Shown one piece after another: positions 11,501 through 18,859 of a stretch of 64,000 bases of DNA. The notes under the pieces are model-generated. The model searched no databases, was not told where the DNA came from, and saw nothing but the letters and a program-made list of their open reading frames with translations. Source of the stretch: Argonema galeatum A003/A1 (GTDB lineage: Bacteria > Cyanobacteriota > Cyanobacteriia > Cyanobacteriales > Aerosakkonemataceae). How positions within the stretch are numbered: position 1 is the stretch's first letter; every line of letters starts with the position of its first letter. The stretch covers positions 85,553-149,552 of the forward strand of contig NZ_JAIQZM010000009.1 in assembly GCF_023333595.1 (NCBI RefSeq). Reading direction: 5' to 3'. Both the position numbers and the translations under genes were made by a program.

Positions 11501-12311
11501 TACTGCTAACAACATTTAACCCAGTAGGCAAGGTGAAGTCTACAACTACACCGCTAGCATTTGCCGCACCGTTGTTGTTTACCGTTAGAGTATAAGTAAG
11601 GTTGTTTCCTAATATTAACGGATCGGGGGAATCTGATAAACTAACGGTGAGGTCTGGTTGAGGTGTGCCAACGACAATACTGCCAGTTGGTAGGGAAGTA
11701 CTACTGCCAAAAGTCCAATTAGCAGCATTGTTGATAGCTGCTAACCATTCCGATTTTGTACCGCTACTTAGGGTGGCGAAATTGAAGGCAGCATAAGTTG
11801 CAGAGTTATTAAATAAAACTGCTGTGTTGCTAGCTTGTGACAATCCTGGAACTAGATTGCCTTCGTTTGAACTGGTGGCATTCTCAAAAGTTCCGGTGTT
11901 ATCAATTTGATGAATTGCGGTTATACCCGAATTTAATGGATTGTTGGTATTTGTTGATTGAAAAGCGGCAATTTGTTCGCCAGACTGACTGAGGCTTAAA
12001 TCGGCATAACTACCACTGCTTGTTGTGCCAATTGTACCGGATTTTGTCCAAGTAAAATTAGGGGAAGTATCGATACTGCGAATAACTGTGCCAGCAGCGA
12101 TCGCGGCATTAGCTGTAAATCTAATTAAGTTTTCGTTGCCATCTCCATCTGTTGCTGTTGAAGCTCTGAAAGCACTTCCAGTCCAACCGTTATCTGTAAA
12201 ATAAATAACTTCACCTGCGGCAATGCCAACCAAGTTGACAAAAGAGAATGAGTCTGGAGAACCGTTAGTAATGTATCCAACAATTGCAATATCGCCAGTA
12301 TTGAGAGGCAT
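5595..12311 (-). CDS. giant RTX protein with ExeM/NucH-type extracellular nuclease
   Basis: This 2238-residue, probably secreted protein has no N-terminal signal peptide. In order: an N-terminal lamin-tail-like domain (about 1-200), two CARDB-type adhesion repeats (PQPDLTVSLSD and PQPDLSVGTST, about 215-460), an esterase-like beta-propeller region (about 595-900), and an OB-like strand domain (about 925-1085). Next comes an endonuclease/exonuclease/phosphatase domain (about 1197-1505) with KVASFNVLNYF, LGLMELEN, VNHFKSKG, VGDLNAY and RSSDHDPV. Calx-beta-type repeats follow (about 1510-1970), then nine or more GGxGNDxxxG calcium-binding RTX nonapeptides (about 1975-2155). The C-terminus, with a DIIADF motif, resembles a type I secretion signal. 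The nuclease Asn, Glu, Asp and His motifs are all present, so activity on extracellular DNA is likely. A role in DNA scavenging for phosphate or nucleotides is inference. No secretion genes lie nearby. Confidence 0.88.
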   Translation of the reverse strand: MPLNTGDIAIVGYITNGSPDSFSFVNLVGIAAGEVIYFTDNGWTGSAFRASTATDGDGNENLIRFTANAAIAAGTVIRSIDTSPNFTWTKSGTIGTTSSGSYADLSLSQSGEQIAAFQSTNTNNPLNSGITAIHQIDNTGTFENATSSNEGNLVPGLSQASNTAVLFNNSATYAAFNFATLSSGTKSEWLAAINNAANWTFGSSTSLPTGSIVVGTPQPDLTVSLSDSPDPLILGNNLTYTLTVNNNGAANASGVVVDFTLPTGLNVVSSTETNGFTRTGNSGTISFASGAINASSNATLTVQVTPTVSGNLTSGTAVVDPGNTIAESNESNNTATAVTTTVNGTPQPDLSVGTSTPGLLTVNTPFNYILDIQNNGTANASGIELTFTLPANVTYNSSNVLGGGFGSPTVSGSTLTFTGGSINSSNFAQIEVNVTPTVAGTLGSGTLVADPNNNITESNEANNTIGTATPTVNPAANTPPTISENSTTPFLNLAATGTGYVSGVINDPTDPAKTLGIDFTVADAETANPTVSILSSSNTSVVPLANLNLTNTGNNYNLKINPASVGYSDITVRVSDGSATADYIVKYAASAASINPASTRFLTGASDASTAIAIDANYMLVGDDEDQKLRLFDRANSGSPLNSFDFTSSLGLTQLSGGVPREVDIEASTKIGNRIFWLGSHSNSSSGSSRPNRYRLFATDISGTGASTTLNYVGRYDNLRTDLIAWGDANGYSLSSNAATGVAPELPNGFNIEGLTIAPDNTTGYVAFRAPNVPTATRNKALIAPITNFADLVTGAAASANIGGPIELDLGGRGIREIQRNASNQYLIIAGPSGSATGTAPNDFRLYSWTGNLSDTPQLLLTDLTGLNADGSFESIVEVPNSLTNGTQVQLLVDNGDSIFYNDGTIAKDLTQDNFQKSRSEIITISTPTKIHDIQGTGSTFNAAFSGTQTIEGIITRTFLGSTKLNGFYIQEEDIDSDGNAATSEAIFVYDPTGLFTGNVGDKVRVTGTVGEYTSSSSSLTQLSSLTSVTNLGASTLPTVTNIQLPVSDLERYEGMLVNVSATTDNLTVTENFQLGRFGQIVLSATGASDQAGTDARLDQYTQFNTPSVSGYAAYQADIANRRIYLDDGSGVQNSDPILFGRGGNPLSASNTLRGGDTVANITGVLDQRFEGYRIQTSTGVNFTPANPRPNTPPSVGGTLKVASFNVLNYFNGDGVGGGFPTARGAENLTEFNRQRDKIIQAIVTSGADVLGLMELENDGYGSTSAIQNLVNGLNTVAGAGTYTFVNPGTSLATDAITVGLIYKPSQVTPVGAAATMPDGYGTGAFDLVGRKPLAQTFQQNSTGGQFTAVVNHFKSKGSSAGGSGDADAFDGQGLSNGTRTRQSQDLATWLATNPTGTNDSDYLIVGDLNAYAKEDPITTLANAGYNNLLPISSYSYVFDGQVGSLDHALASSSLAAQVTGAEKWHINADEPSVLDYNTNFKSAGQVSSLYNADPYRSSDHDPVIVGVNLAVPNLTIEAIDGNAAEAGSDVGVFRISRSGGGSVGNLNVSYTVAGQAISNDYNPSLIGTATIATGQSFVDVAITPVDDNLVEGNETLTLNLVDTSDYNLGASNTATVNIADNDIAGVTISKSNTNVTEGGATDNYAIVLTSQPTNVVQVNVTPSNNQINLGAGAGNPLSLNFTPNTWNLPQAVTVTAIDDTQVEGNHTSNISHSASSSDSDYNINIGNVAVNITDNDTQPLNLSLTVNPNSFSEGAGAIATTATITRTGSTASQLTVNLASSDTSEATVPNSVIIPVGQTAANFAVAGVEDNIVDGSQSATITATANGFTNATTNLTVTDNDVAGVTIIQPANGMNLVEGGAISSYQLLLNSQPTADVAISFDTGNQIYPISNINFTPNNWNIAQTITVAAVDDTKVEGNHAGTVSHSAISNDLNYNGLGITFVSATITENDIAQVDDCCGCDELEKLGENSYKGKLPDSNPPHDIIIGNANPNILIGGIGNDTIFGRGADDLLFGNQGQDVINGNEGNDIIFAGKDDDFVRGGQNDDLISGDLGNDTLCGDLGNDTVLGMEGDDVLLGSKGDDILNGNQGNDTICGGEGNDIVRGGQDNDLVSGGSGNDTLYGDIGNDTICGCEGNDFLFGGAGNDFLKGGKGRDIFALKIGAGSDIIADFIVGEDSLGLSGNLRFSNLTITQGSGNQAADTLVRVTATNELLASLTGVAASSITGSAIAFISNLTN

Positions 12312-12636
12312 AATTATTTCCTTTAGTTGTGGTAGACGACAGTGAAATGAAAACGAACTAGAAACAAAAGTTGGTAATTTGGGGTGAATTTACAGCGGCT
12401 TGCAGTCGAATGAAGTACACTCCATAAACTCGGTTTCTTCAATAAACCGGGTTTCTCTGTACCTCACTTATCTGAAAAGCACTGTATTTCCCGATCGAGG
12501 TTAGTCAGAATTCAGAATATCGAAGTTTAACTTATAGTTAAGGTGTATTCCACGCGACACGATCGCAGGAAAGCTAAGCTTACTTAACTATTTATCAACA
12601 CTTTTGATGCTTTGTTAAAAAATAGGTTAACAAACC
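12312..12636. other. intergenic region upstream of the RTX-nuclease gene
   Basis: This gap should hold the promoter of the minus-strand RTX gene, but no convincing -35/-10 pair can be picked. At about 12427-12456 there is a degenerate copy of the ACCGGGTTTCT hairpin family (CTCGGTTTCTTCAATAAACC and so on). Nothing else is recognisable. Confidence 0.5.
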
Positions 12637-12669
12637 AGAAACCGGGTTTCTCGAAGAAACCCGGTTTCT
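12637..12669 (-). terminator. GGGTTTCT hairpin at the 3' end of the ABC exporter gene
   Basis: The 15-base arms AGAAACCGGGTTTCT and AGAAACCCGGTTTCT are perfect complements around a 3-base loop. The hairpin starts directly after the stop codon of the minus-strand ABC transporter gene, and a T-rich tract (ATTTTTTAAC on that strand) follows 16 bases later. The same palindrome, in the other phase, is found at 38713-38745 after tatA, so it is a dispersed repeat used in a terminator-like position. Confidence 0.65.
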
Positions 12670-14415
12670 TTAGCGCAACATTTCTTCTAGCTTTTGTTGA
12701 TTCCAAAGTGTCTGGTACAAACCCGGTTGTTGCAGCAATTGGACATGAGTACCAGTTTGGACGATCGCACCTTTATCCATGACGAAGATGCGATCGCAAC
12801 TTGCAGCAGCAGACATCTGGTGAGAGATAAAAACAACTGTTTTACGCTCACCAGTTGACAAATTTTCCAAAATAGCAGTAGCAGTCTGATTATCGACGCT
12901 GGAAAGAGCATCATCCAAAATCAGCACTGGCGCATCGACAAGCAACGCACGAGACAGAGATGTACGCTGTCGCTGTCCGCCAGAAAGAGTGATGCCGCGT
13001 TCTCCGACAATTGTTTCGTATTGTTGGGGAAAATTGAGAATTTCTGGATGAATTTGCGCTTGTTTCGCCGCGTATTCTACCTGTGGCTGTTCGGCTGCCG
13101 GGTCGCCGTAGCGGATGTTATTTTTGATAGTGGTGCTGAAGAGAAAACTTTCTTGGGGGACATAAGCGATCGCACCCCGCAAATCAGCCAATTGCAACTT
13201 AGTGATATCATAGCCATCCAGAAACAAAGTATCGGCAGAAATATCTAAAAGACGAGGCAAAGCATTAGCAAGCGTTGATTTTCCAGAACCGATCGGCCCC
13301 ACAACCGCCACAGTTTCCCCAGGCTCAATAGTAAAACTAACATCTTTTAAGGCCGGAGTATTAGCACCAGGGTAAGTGTAACTCAAACCGCGAGCTTGAA
13401 CCTTACCTTTTACCTGTTTTTCTGGTAAAGCGATCGCATCCGGTTCGTCTTTAATTTTGGCTTCGACGGTAAGAATTGATTCTACGCGATCGATACTAAC
13501 TTCTCCCCGCTGATAAGTAGTAATAGTAAAACCCAATAGTGCTGTTGGAAAAACCAAGCGTTCCACATAAAGGATTAAAGCGAGAAAATTACCAATCGAG
13601 AGATTACCTTTGGCAATCTCTCCAACCCCAAGCCACAGCAGCACCAACAAGCTAATATAAGACATACCTTCCACAAGCGGAAACAACGTTGTCCGCGTTT
13701 TAGCCAGCTGGAGATTTGCCTGCAAAAGTCGCTCGTTTAAATGACGGAAAGCACGACGTTCGTTTTCTTCCTGAGCGTAGATTTTGATTAACGAAATTCC
13801 GCTCATATCTTCTTGAATCAAGTCGCTGATGTTAGATAACTCCTCCTGAACACCCATCTGTTGCGTGCGTAACTTATCGCTAAAAAGTTGCACCAGCAGC
13901 AACATAAATGGGTAGACTGCAAGCGCTTCTAAACTCAGCGGCACATTAATCGATAGCATCACCGGCAAAGTGAGTGCATAAGCAAATACCGTATTTGCCA
14001 AACTCAATACAGCGAATCCCAGCAGCCGTCGAATATTCTCCACATCGCTGGTAGCGCGGTTAATTAAATCTCCCGATGTGTTGGTGGAAAAATAAGAAGG
14101 TTCTACCTTAAGCAGATGTTGAAAAATCTTTTGTTTGAGGTCAAACTCTACTTGACGACCGACGCCAAATAGCAAAATGCGCGATACCACGCGAATCACC
14201 CACATCACAGTAGCCAGTACCAGGATCAGCACTACAAAGTGCAAAATCTCATTGAAGCTGAATGTGATATTGAGTTTGTCAATAGTATCGCGAATCAGCA
14301 GCGGAATATAAACTCCCACTGCGTTGACAACAAGTAAAGCTAGAACGCCTAGCAATACTTGTTTCCAGTGGGGACGCAGGTATGCAACTAATTTTCCCAG
14401 TCGTGATTGAGCCAT
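12670..14415 (-). CDS. ABC exporter, fused membrane and ATPase domains (MsbA-like)
   Basis: This 581-residue half-transporter has six predicted membrane helices in residues 15-300 and a nucleotide-binding domain in about 335-575. The ATPase motifs are complete: Walker A GPIGSGKSTL, Q-loop VPQESFLFS, signature LSGGQRQRTSLSRAL, Walker B VLILDDALSSVD and the switch His in VFISHQ. The protein would act as a homodimer, or with a partner, to export lipids, drugs or peptides across the inner membrane. There is no C39 peptidase domain and no adjacent HlyD or TolC gene, so a link to secretion of the neighbouring RTX proteins is not supported. The gene stands alone; a hairpin terminator follows the stop codon. 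Confidence 0.9.
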   Translation of the reverse strand: MAQSRLGKLVAYLRPHWKQVLLGVLALLVVNAVGVYIPLLIRDTIDKLNITFSFNEILHFVVLILVLATVMWVIRVVSRILLFGVGRQVEFDLKQKIFQHLLKVEPSYFSTNTSGDLINRATSDVENIRRLLGFAVLSLANTVFAYALTLPVMLSINVPLSLEALAVYPFMLLLVQLFSDKLRTQQMGVQEELSNISDLIQEDMSGISLIKIYAQEENERRAFRHLNERLLQANLQLAKTRTTLFPLVEGMSYISLLVLLWLGVGEIAKGNLSIGNFLALILYVERLVFPTALLGFTITTYQRGEVSIDRVESILTVEAKIKDEPDAIALPEKQVKGKVQARGLSYTYPGANTPALKDVSFTIEPGETVAVVGPIGSGKSTLANALPRLLDISADTLFLDGYDITKLQLADLRGAIAYVPQESFLFSTTIKNNIRYGDPAAEQPQVEYAAKQAQIHPEILNFPQQYETIVGERGITLSGGQRQRTSLSRALLVDAPVLILDDALSSVDNQTATAILENLSTGERKTVVFISHQMSAAASCDRIFVMDKGAIVQTGTHVQLLQQPGLYQTLWNQQKLEEMLR

Positions 14416-14451
14416 GTGGATAGTAAGTCAAAAGTCAAAAGAAAGAAACTA

Positions 14452-14607
14452 TGATATCGTCAAATTTTCTGTTGTCATCGTAGGTTAAAATTTTACCGCA
14501 GATGTAGGCGCTTCGCCTTCCCGTAGGGTAGACAGATGTACGCAGATAAACGCAGATAAGAAGAAGAACACGATTTTTTTGGGTAACCGATGCTACCGGA
14601 CATGATA
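14452..14607 (-). repeat. MITE-like element (family M), copy with a small insertion
   Basis: Read on the minus strand it starts TCCGGTAGCATCGGTTACCC and runs through TATCTGCGTTTATCTGCG-type sequence and GTAAAATTTTAACCTACGAT to GACAACAGAAAATTTGACGA. The end corresponding to the right inverted repeat of the copy at 58531-58696 is missing. A different short palindromic insert (GGCGCTTCGCCTTCCCG, then TAGGGTA) occupies about 14505-14532 and is flanked by the direct repeat CAGATGTA. The element separates the ABC exporter and the DUF218 gene. Confidence 0.7.
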
Positions 14608-14637
14608 TGATTCCTTTTTACTTTTTACTTTCTATAT

Positions 14638-15777
14638 TTAACATCCTATATCCTTCAGTTGGGGGACAGGTTGGACAGTGGGAGCCAGCCAGCCGCGCAA
14701 GAAGTAGTAAACGGATGTCCAAAACTCGTTTATAACGCGGGTGCTGATCAGGAGCCCTTCAGGACTGGGTATAAGGTCTGAAATTCTGGTTTTGCGGGCG
14801 TTACGGACGGAAATGCTTAAAGTGTCGCAAGCGCCCTTTTGGGAGGTTTTCACTTGAACTTTAGGAGTTGAATCAGCCTGTAAACTGTAGAAACCGGCAG
14901 GACTGGGAATAGTATCAATTCCTAACTGGGCAAATGTTTGTCTGGCGCGTTGCATATTCAAGGCGGAGGTGACGAGGATAACCCGGTTGCTAATTTTGCG
15001 ACTATCCACAAATTGTTTTTTTATGGCTTCTGCACTGCTGCGGATATCTACGCCAGTGCGTTCGCGCAGGATGTCTTCTGAGGGGACACCTAAACTTTCT
15101 ATGGTTCCGGCAATTTTGTCAGCTTCGGGAGGATTGGATTTGCTGTAAGTAGACTCGAAACCCGCTTTAGGGCCAGCACTTACAATTATCTTGGGAGAAT
15201 CTTCCCGATCTAAATATAACTGCCGTTCGTATTCTCGGATGGTTTGGAGGATGCGATCGCTCTGATCGTTGAGCTGTAACTGATTGGGAGCCAACAGACT
15301 CAGCTGGGTGGCTGAATGCGCCAATAATACGATCGCTCCTACAGTTTCCTTACGCTTCAAAGCTGCTTGATATCCTACGATCGCATCTTGTTGCGTCCGC
15401 TGGGCCAGCAAGTTAGCCACCAGCGGTAGACTGAAGATCGTCAAAATCAGAAACGCCGCCCAAATTTGGTTGATTCCCTTGGAGCTGATAATTCTCTCTT
15501 TTTCTCTTTTCTTAATCTCTCCTAATCCAAAAAACAACAACAAAATCGCCAACCCCAGCGGCTTAAGCGGGAAGGTGAGAATGCTGCCAAACGTTGTCAC
15601 AGCCGGAGTATTTGGCGTTATAAACGACAGAATCAAGAATAAGAGAATCAGGATTAACCCAAACCAGGCAAGATAGTCTCTGGGTTTGGCATCTTTACCA
15701 GTCCCTTTCACCAATGCCTGCCAAACAATAACGCCGATCAGCACTATCAGCATAATCTGCGTTAGCGTTGAAAACAT
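14638..15777 (-). CDS. DUF218/YdcF-like membrane protein
   Basis: This 379-residue protein has about four hydrophobic helices in residues 4-130 followed by a DUF218-type extracytoplasmic domain. The latter contains KIIVSAGPKAGF, then VGVPSEDIL-like sequence (SLGVPSEDILRERTGVDIRS) and VILVTSALNMQRARQTFAQLGI. This is the standard DUF218 pattern, in which a sugar-polymer or nucleotide-like ligand is suspected. Members include ElyC and SanA, linked to envelope polysaccharide maintenance. A C-terminal FWTSVYYFLRGWL helix resembles the end of other cyanobacterial members. The catalytic role is unknown. No partner gene is evident. Confidence 0.75.
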   Translation of the reverse strand: MFSTLTQIMLIVLIGVIVWQALVKGTGKDAKPRDYLAWFGLILILLFLILSFITPNTPAVTTFGSILTFPLKPLGLAILLLFFGLGEIKKREKERIISSKGINQIWAAFLILTIFSLPLVANLLAQRTQQDAIVGYQAALKRKETVGAIVLLAHSATQLSLLAPNQLQLNDQSDRILQTIREYERQLYLDREDSPKIIVSAGPKAGFESTYSKSNPPEADKIAGTIESLGVPSEDILRERTGVDIRSSAEAIKKQFVDSRKISNRVILVTSALNMQRARQTFAQLGIDTIPSPAGFYSLQADSTPKVQVKTSQKGACDTLSISVRNARKTRISDLIPSPEGLLISTRVINEFWTSVYYFLRGWLAPTVQPVPQLKDIGC

Positions 15778-15852
15778 GACGGCACTTCCTCACTCTTGGG
15801 TAATTGTCATTGGTCATCTCCAGAAATTAAAGGTGCTAACCCTTGAACCCTT

Positions 15853-15880
15853 GTAGAGACGTTGCATGCAACGTCTCTAC
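15853..15880. repeat. 28-bp perfect palindrome
   Basis: Each arm is GTAGAGACGTTGCA, meeting at the centre without a loop. Palindromes of this wording recur in many cyanobacterial genomes. It lies between the DUF218 gene and the PPK2 gene, both on the minus strand, and could form a strong RNA hairpin. Confidence 0.85.
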
Positions 15881-15899
15881 ATTCTTTGAAAGGAGAGGT

Positions 15900-15958
15900 C
15901 TATTGGTCATCAGTCATCGATCATTAGCAAATCACTAATGACTAATGACTGATGACTA
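15900..15958. repeat. degenerate TGGTCAT/ATGACTA heptamer tract
   Basis: Tandem 7-base units (GGTCATC, GTCATCG, then ATGACTA ATGACTG ATGACTA) run up to the stop codon of the PPK2 gene. They belong to the same heptamer class as the arrays at 44886-45048 and 61878-62020. Confidence 0.6.
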
Positions 15959-15960
15959 AG

Positions 15961-17448
15961 TTATCGATTTTTCAGCTGGCGTCGAATGGCGTCAGTAACT
16001 GTTTGAATCACCTTAACACGGGCATAGTACTTATCATTAGCGGCGATCGAAGTCCAAGGAGCGGTGGGTGTGCTGGTACGCTGAATTGCCTGATTTACCG
16101 CCACTTCATATAAAGGCCACTTTTCTCGATTGCGCCAATCTTCCTCTGTGAGTTTATATCCCTTAAACGAGTCATTCTCGCGTTCGTTGAACCGTTCTAG
16201 CTGTTTTTCGGGGCTGATGTGCAGCCAAAACTTGACCAAAACGTAGCCATCGCCAGTCAGTTGGGCTTCAAACTCGTTGATTTCTTGATAGGCGCGACGC
16301 CATTCGGTTTCTGTGGCAAAGCCTTCGACTCGTTCTACCAATACTCGACCATACCAACTGCGATCGAAAATGCCAAATCTGCCCGCAGTTGGTAATTTTC
16401 GCCAGAATCGCCACAGGTAATGGTGCGCTTTCTCTTCCTCTGTGGGTGCGGCAAAGGCATTAACCTTGTAACTGCGGGGGTCGAGAATGTCGGTAAGGCG
16501 TTTGATTGCCCCACCTTTACCGGCGGCATCCCAGCCTTCAAACAAAACCAGAACTGGAATCTGATTTTCGTCGATGCGCTGCTGTAGTTTGAGTAGCCGG
16601 ATCTGTTCGTGGCGTAATTGTTTTTTATATTCTCCATGCGAGAGGGAGAGATTTAGATCTACTTGAGCCAAGAAATCAGGTTCGGATGGGTTGAGGTGGT
16701 CTGGCGGGGGGAGAATTGGTGCTGGTGTGCGATAGTGAAGTCGATCGAGTGCCTCTTGGATTGAGCTTGCCAGTTGGGTGAGGACTTTCACCCTCGCCCA
16801 CCGCTGACAGTCGCCTTCTACTAATGTCCAAGGGGCTGGCCCGGTGCTGGTGTAAACGAGCATTTCTTCGGCAAGGGCGACATATTTATCGTAATTTTTG
16901 TGTTGCTGCCAGTCTTCTCGGCGCACCCGCCAGGATTGCAAGGAGTCGGAAGCGTATTTTTTGAGCCGCTGCTTCAATTCCTTTTCGCTTAGATGAATCC
17001 AAAATTTGGCGATCGCAACTCCATCATCCGCCATCTGGTGTTCAAACGCATTGATGTGCTGCATCACCATCGGCACTTGCGTTTCCTTTACCCGTTCAAA
17101 CAGGCGGTCTTCTAAGACGTGGATATACCAGCTGTGATAGAAAAACCCGATGCTGCCACGGGCTGGTAGTTGCTTCCAAAATCGCCACAAAAATGGGTAT
17201 TGTTGTTCTTCTGGGCTAGGCGGCCAGATCGGATGGACTGCAAACCCACGCGGGTCCATGTATCCCACCATTTTCTTGACTAAGGCACCTTTGCCCGCCG
17301 CTGCCCAGCCTTCCAGCACGACAATTACGGGCATTTTTTTTTCCCAACAAGCTTTTTGGAGCGATCGCAGAGTTCGCATCAAGGTTTCAATCTGCGATTT
17401 GTAGGCCGCTTTATCAAGGCAAAGATCTAGATCGAGGTTATCCAGCAT
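15961..17448 (-). CDS. pap: tandem-domain PPK2, polyphosphate:AMP phosphotransferase type
   Basis: The 495-residue protein consists of two PPK2 domains (about 10-235 and 255-490). Two-domain PPK2 enzymes (class II) phosphorylate AMP to ADP with polyphosphate. The second domain has a standard set: FEGWDAAGKGGAIKRL (Walker A), DRSWYGRVLVERVEGF (Walker B/lid start) and KFWLHISPEKQLERF. The first has EGWAAAGKGALVKKM but reads YHSWYIHVLEDRLF where the second has FDRSWYGRVLVERV, so it lacks the usual Asp-Arg pair; the second domain is the probable catalytic one. The length is normal for the class. The enzyme would tie polyphosphate stores to adenylate recycling. It is a single gene with repeats on both sides. 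Confidence 0.87.
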   Translation of the reverse strand: MLDNLDLDLCLDKAAYKSQIETLMRTLRSLQKACWEKKMPVIVVLEGWAAAGKGALVKKMVGYMDPRGFAVHPIWPPSPEEQQYPFLWRFWKQLPARGSIGFFYHSWYIHVLEDRLFERVKETQVPMVMQHINAFEHQMADDGVAIAKFWIHLSEKELKQRLKKYASDSLQSWRVRREDWQQHKNYDKYVALAEEMLVYTSTGPAPWTLVEGDCQRWARVKVLTQLASSIQEALDRLHYRTPAPILPPPDHLNPSEPDFLAQVDLNLSLSHGEYKKQLRHEQIRLLKLQQRIDENQIPVLVLFEGWDAAGKGGAIKRLTDILDPRSYKVNAFAAPTEEEKAHHYLWRFWRKLPTAGRFGIFDRSWYGRVLVERVEGFATETEWRRAYQEINEFEAQLTGDGYVLVKFWLHISPEKQLERFNERENDSFKGYKLTEEDWRNREKWPLYEVAVNQAIQRTSTPTAPWTSIAANDKYYARVKVIQTVTDAIRRQLKNR

Positions 17449-17900
17449 AGGGCTAGGGGCTAGGGGCTAAGGAAAGAGGAGGGAGACAACACTGATTCTG
17501 ACATCCGTGTATCTGCGTATATCCGTTTTGTGCAGTGCGGGTGAAAATGAAAAATAAGCGATCGGCCATTACCCATTCCCAGTCGTGTAACTTCTAATTA
17601 TACAAATCACAAAGTTGGTTATAAGTAATGAGTATAAACTTGGAAATTTTTATTTCAGTGAAAATACTGGGCAAATTTATAGATTTCCTTAAAATTACTT
17701 GACAAATCAACTTTTTTCTTAAATTTTTCTGAAGGCGAGCCAGAGTAATATCCTAATGGGTTGTTGGAGCCATTGATCATTGGATTGCTTTGCAATGCGA
17801 TGTCAATGGCTTTAGCCCAAAAATATTTCTAGGAACTATTACCCCTATCTTGAGAGAGATTTTTTAATCATAAAACGGTAGGAATGGGAGTTGTCACAAT
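17449..17900. other. 452-bp gap upstream of the pentapeptide gene
   Basis: It contains a short GGGGCTA-type tandem (17449-17470) next to the PPK2 start codon. There is also a hairpin with arms AGCCATTGA (17768-17776) and TCAATGGCT (17803-17811), about 90 bases upstream of the pentapeptide gene. The remainder is AT-rich and should hold promoters for both divergent genes; no gene or clear promoter is recognised. Confidence 0.55.
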
Positions 17901-18839
17901 ATGGAACGTAGCTTCTTACTCAGGCTTTATGAAATGGGAGAAAGAGATTTCACCGGGGTCGATCTGCGGGGCGCAGACCTGAGTGGTGTCACCTTGATCG
18001 ACGTAAACTTATCGGGAGCGAACCTCACAGGAGCCAACCTCAGCAGAGCTTTTCTAACAAAATCAAACTTGAGTGGGGCTTTTCTGAACTGGGCGAATCT
18101 GACTTTTGTCAAAATGAGCGAAGGCTATATGGCAGATGCAGACTTCACTAAAGCTGACATTAGCGGTGCCTTCATGGTGAAGTCTAACCTAAGTAGGGCA
18201 AAATTGAGTGGGGCAAATCTTACTGGAGTCAATCTCAGAGGATCTGACCTTGAGAAAGCCAATCTCTGCGGAGCAAATTTAGAAAATATCAATCTGCGGG
18301 GGGCTAACCTCATAGGAGCCAACCTCAACTGGGCTAAACTGTCTGGTGCTAGACTAAGCGGGGCAGCACTGTATGGAGCCTTTTTAAACAATGTCAACCT
18401 CACAGGAGCGTTTCTGAATGGTGTTGACCTGAATGGTGTCGATCTTAATGGAGCGAATCTCAGCGAGGCAAAGTTGAATGGGGCGAAACTGCAAGCAGCG
18501 AACCTGACGGCAACTAATTTCAGTGAAGCTCAATTGCATGGGGTTAGCTTGACAGGCGCAGACTTGACAGGCGCAGACTTAACGAACGCTTCTCTTTGCA
18601 AAGCTAAACTTAATTGGTCGAACTTGAGTAAAGCAGACTTGAGCAAAGCAGACCTCAAGGGGGCGAACTTGCTGGGAGCCAAAATTGATGGGGCAGAATT
18701 TACAGATGTCACCATGTTTGATTCGACTAGACGATATCTTTGTACGATCGCAACAGGGACGACGGTGTGGTCTGGGAGAGAAACTAGAGCCACCCTAACC
18801 TTTTCCCCAAATCCAGCCAGACAGGCAATTTTGAGCTAA
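17901..18839 (+). CDS. pentapeptide-repeat protein
   Basis: From about residue 14 to 275 of 312, the protein is almost continuous A(D/N)LxX pentapeptides (for example LRGADLSGVTLIDVNLSGAN), roughly 50 copies, which should fold as a right-handed quadrilateral beta-helix. No signal peptide or enzymatic domain is visible. The last 40 residues (DSTRRYLCTIATGTTVWSG and on) form a non-repeated cap. Such proteins are very numerous in cyanobacteria and mostly lack assigned roles; a minority mimic DNA and inhibit gyrase, but nothing here indicates that. The stop codon lies 20 bp before galE, so the two genes may be co-transcribed. Confidence 0.9.
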   Translation: MERSFLLRLYEMGERDFTGVDLRGADLSGVTLIDVNLSGANLTGANLSRAFLTKSNLSGAFLNWANLTFVKMSEGYMADADFTKADISGAFMVKSNLSRAKLSGANLTGVNLRGSDLEKANLCGANLENINLRGANLIGANLNWAKLSGARLSGAALYGAFLNNVNLTGAFLNGVDLNGVDLNGANLSEAKLNGAKLQAANLTATNFSEAQLHGVSLTGADLTGADLTNASLCKAKLNWSNLSKADLSKADLKGANLLGAKIDGAEFTDVTMFDSTRRYLCTIATGTTVWSGRETRATLTFSPNPARQAILS

Positions 18840-18859
18840 ATCCTCGCAAGGTATAGAAT

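Noticed and set aside
12670-14415. ABC exporter as the secretion ATPase for the flanking RTX proteins
   Set aside because: It has no C39 domain and no adjacent membrane-fusion or outer-membrane genes, and its layout is that of an MsbA-like lipid or drug exporter.
17927-18793. Minus-strand frames opposite the pentapeptide gene
   Set aside because: They are antisense shadows of the five-codon repeat pattern (RFAPLR-type repeats); the plus-strand protein is a recognised family.
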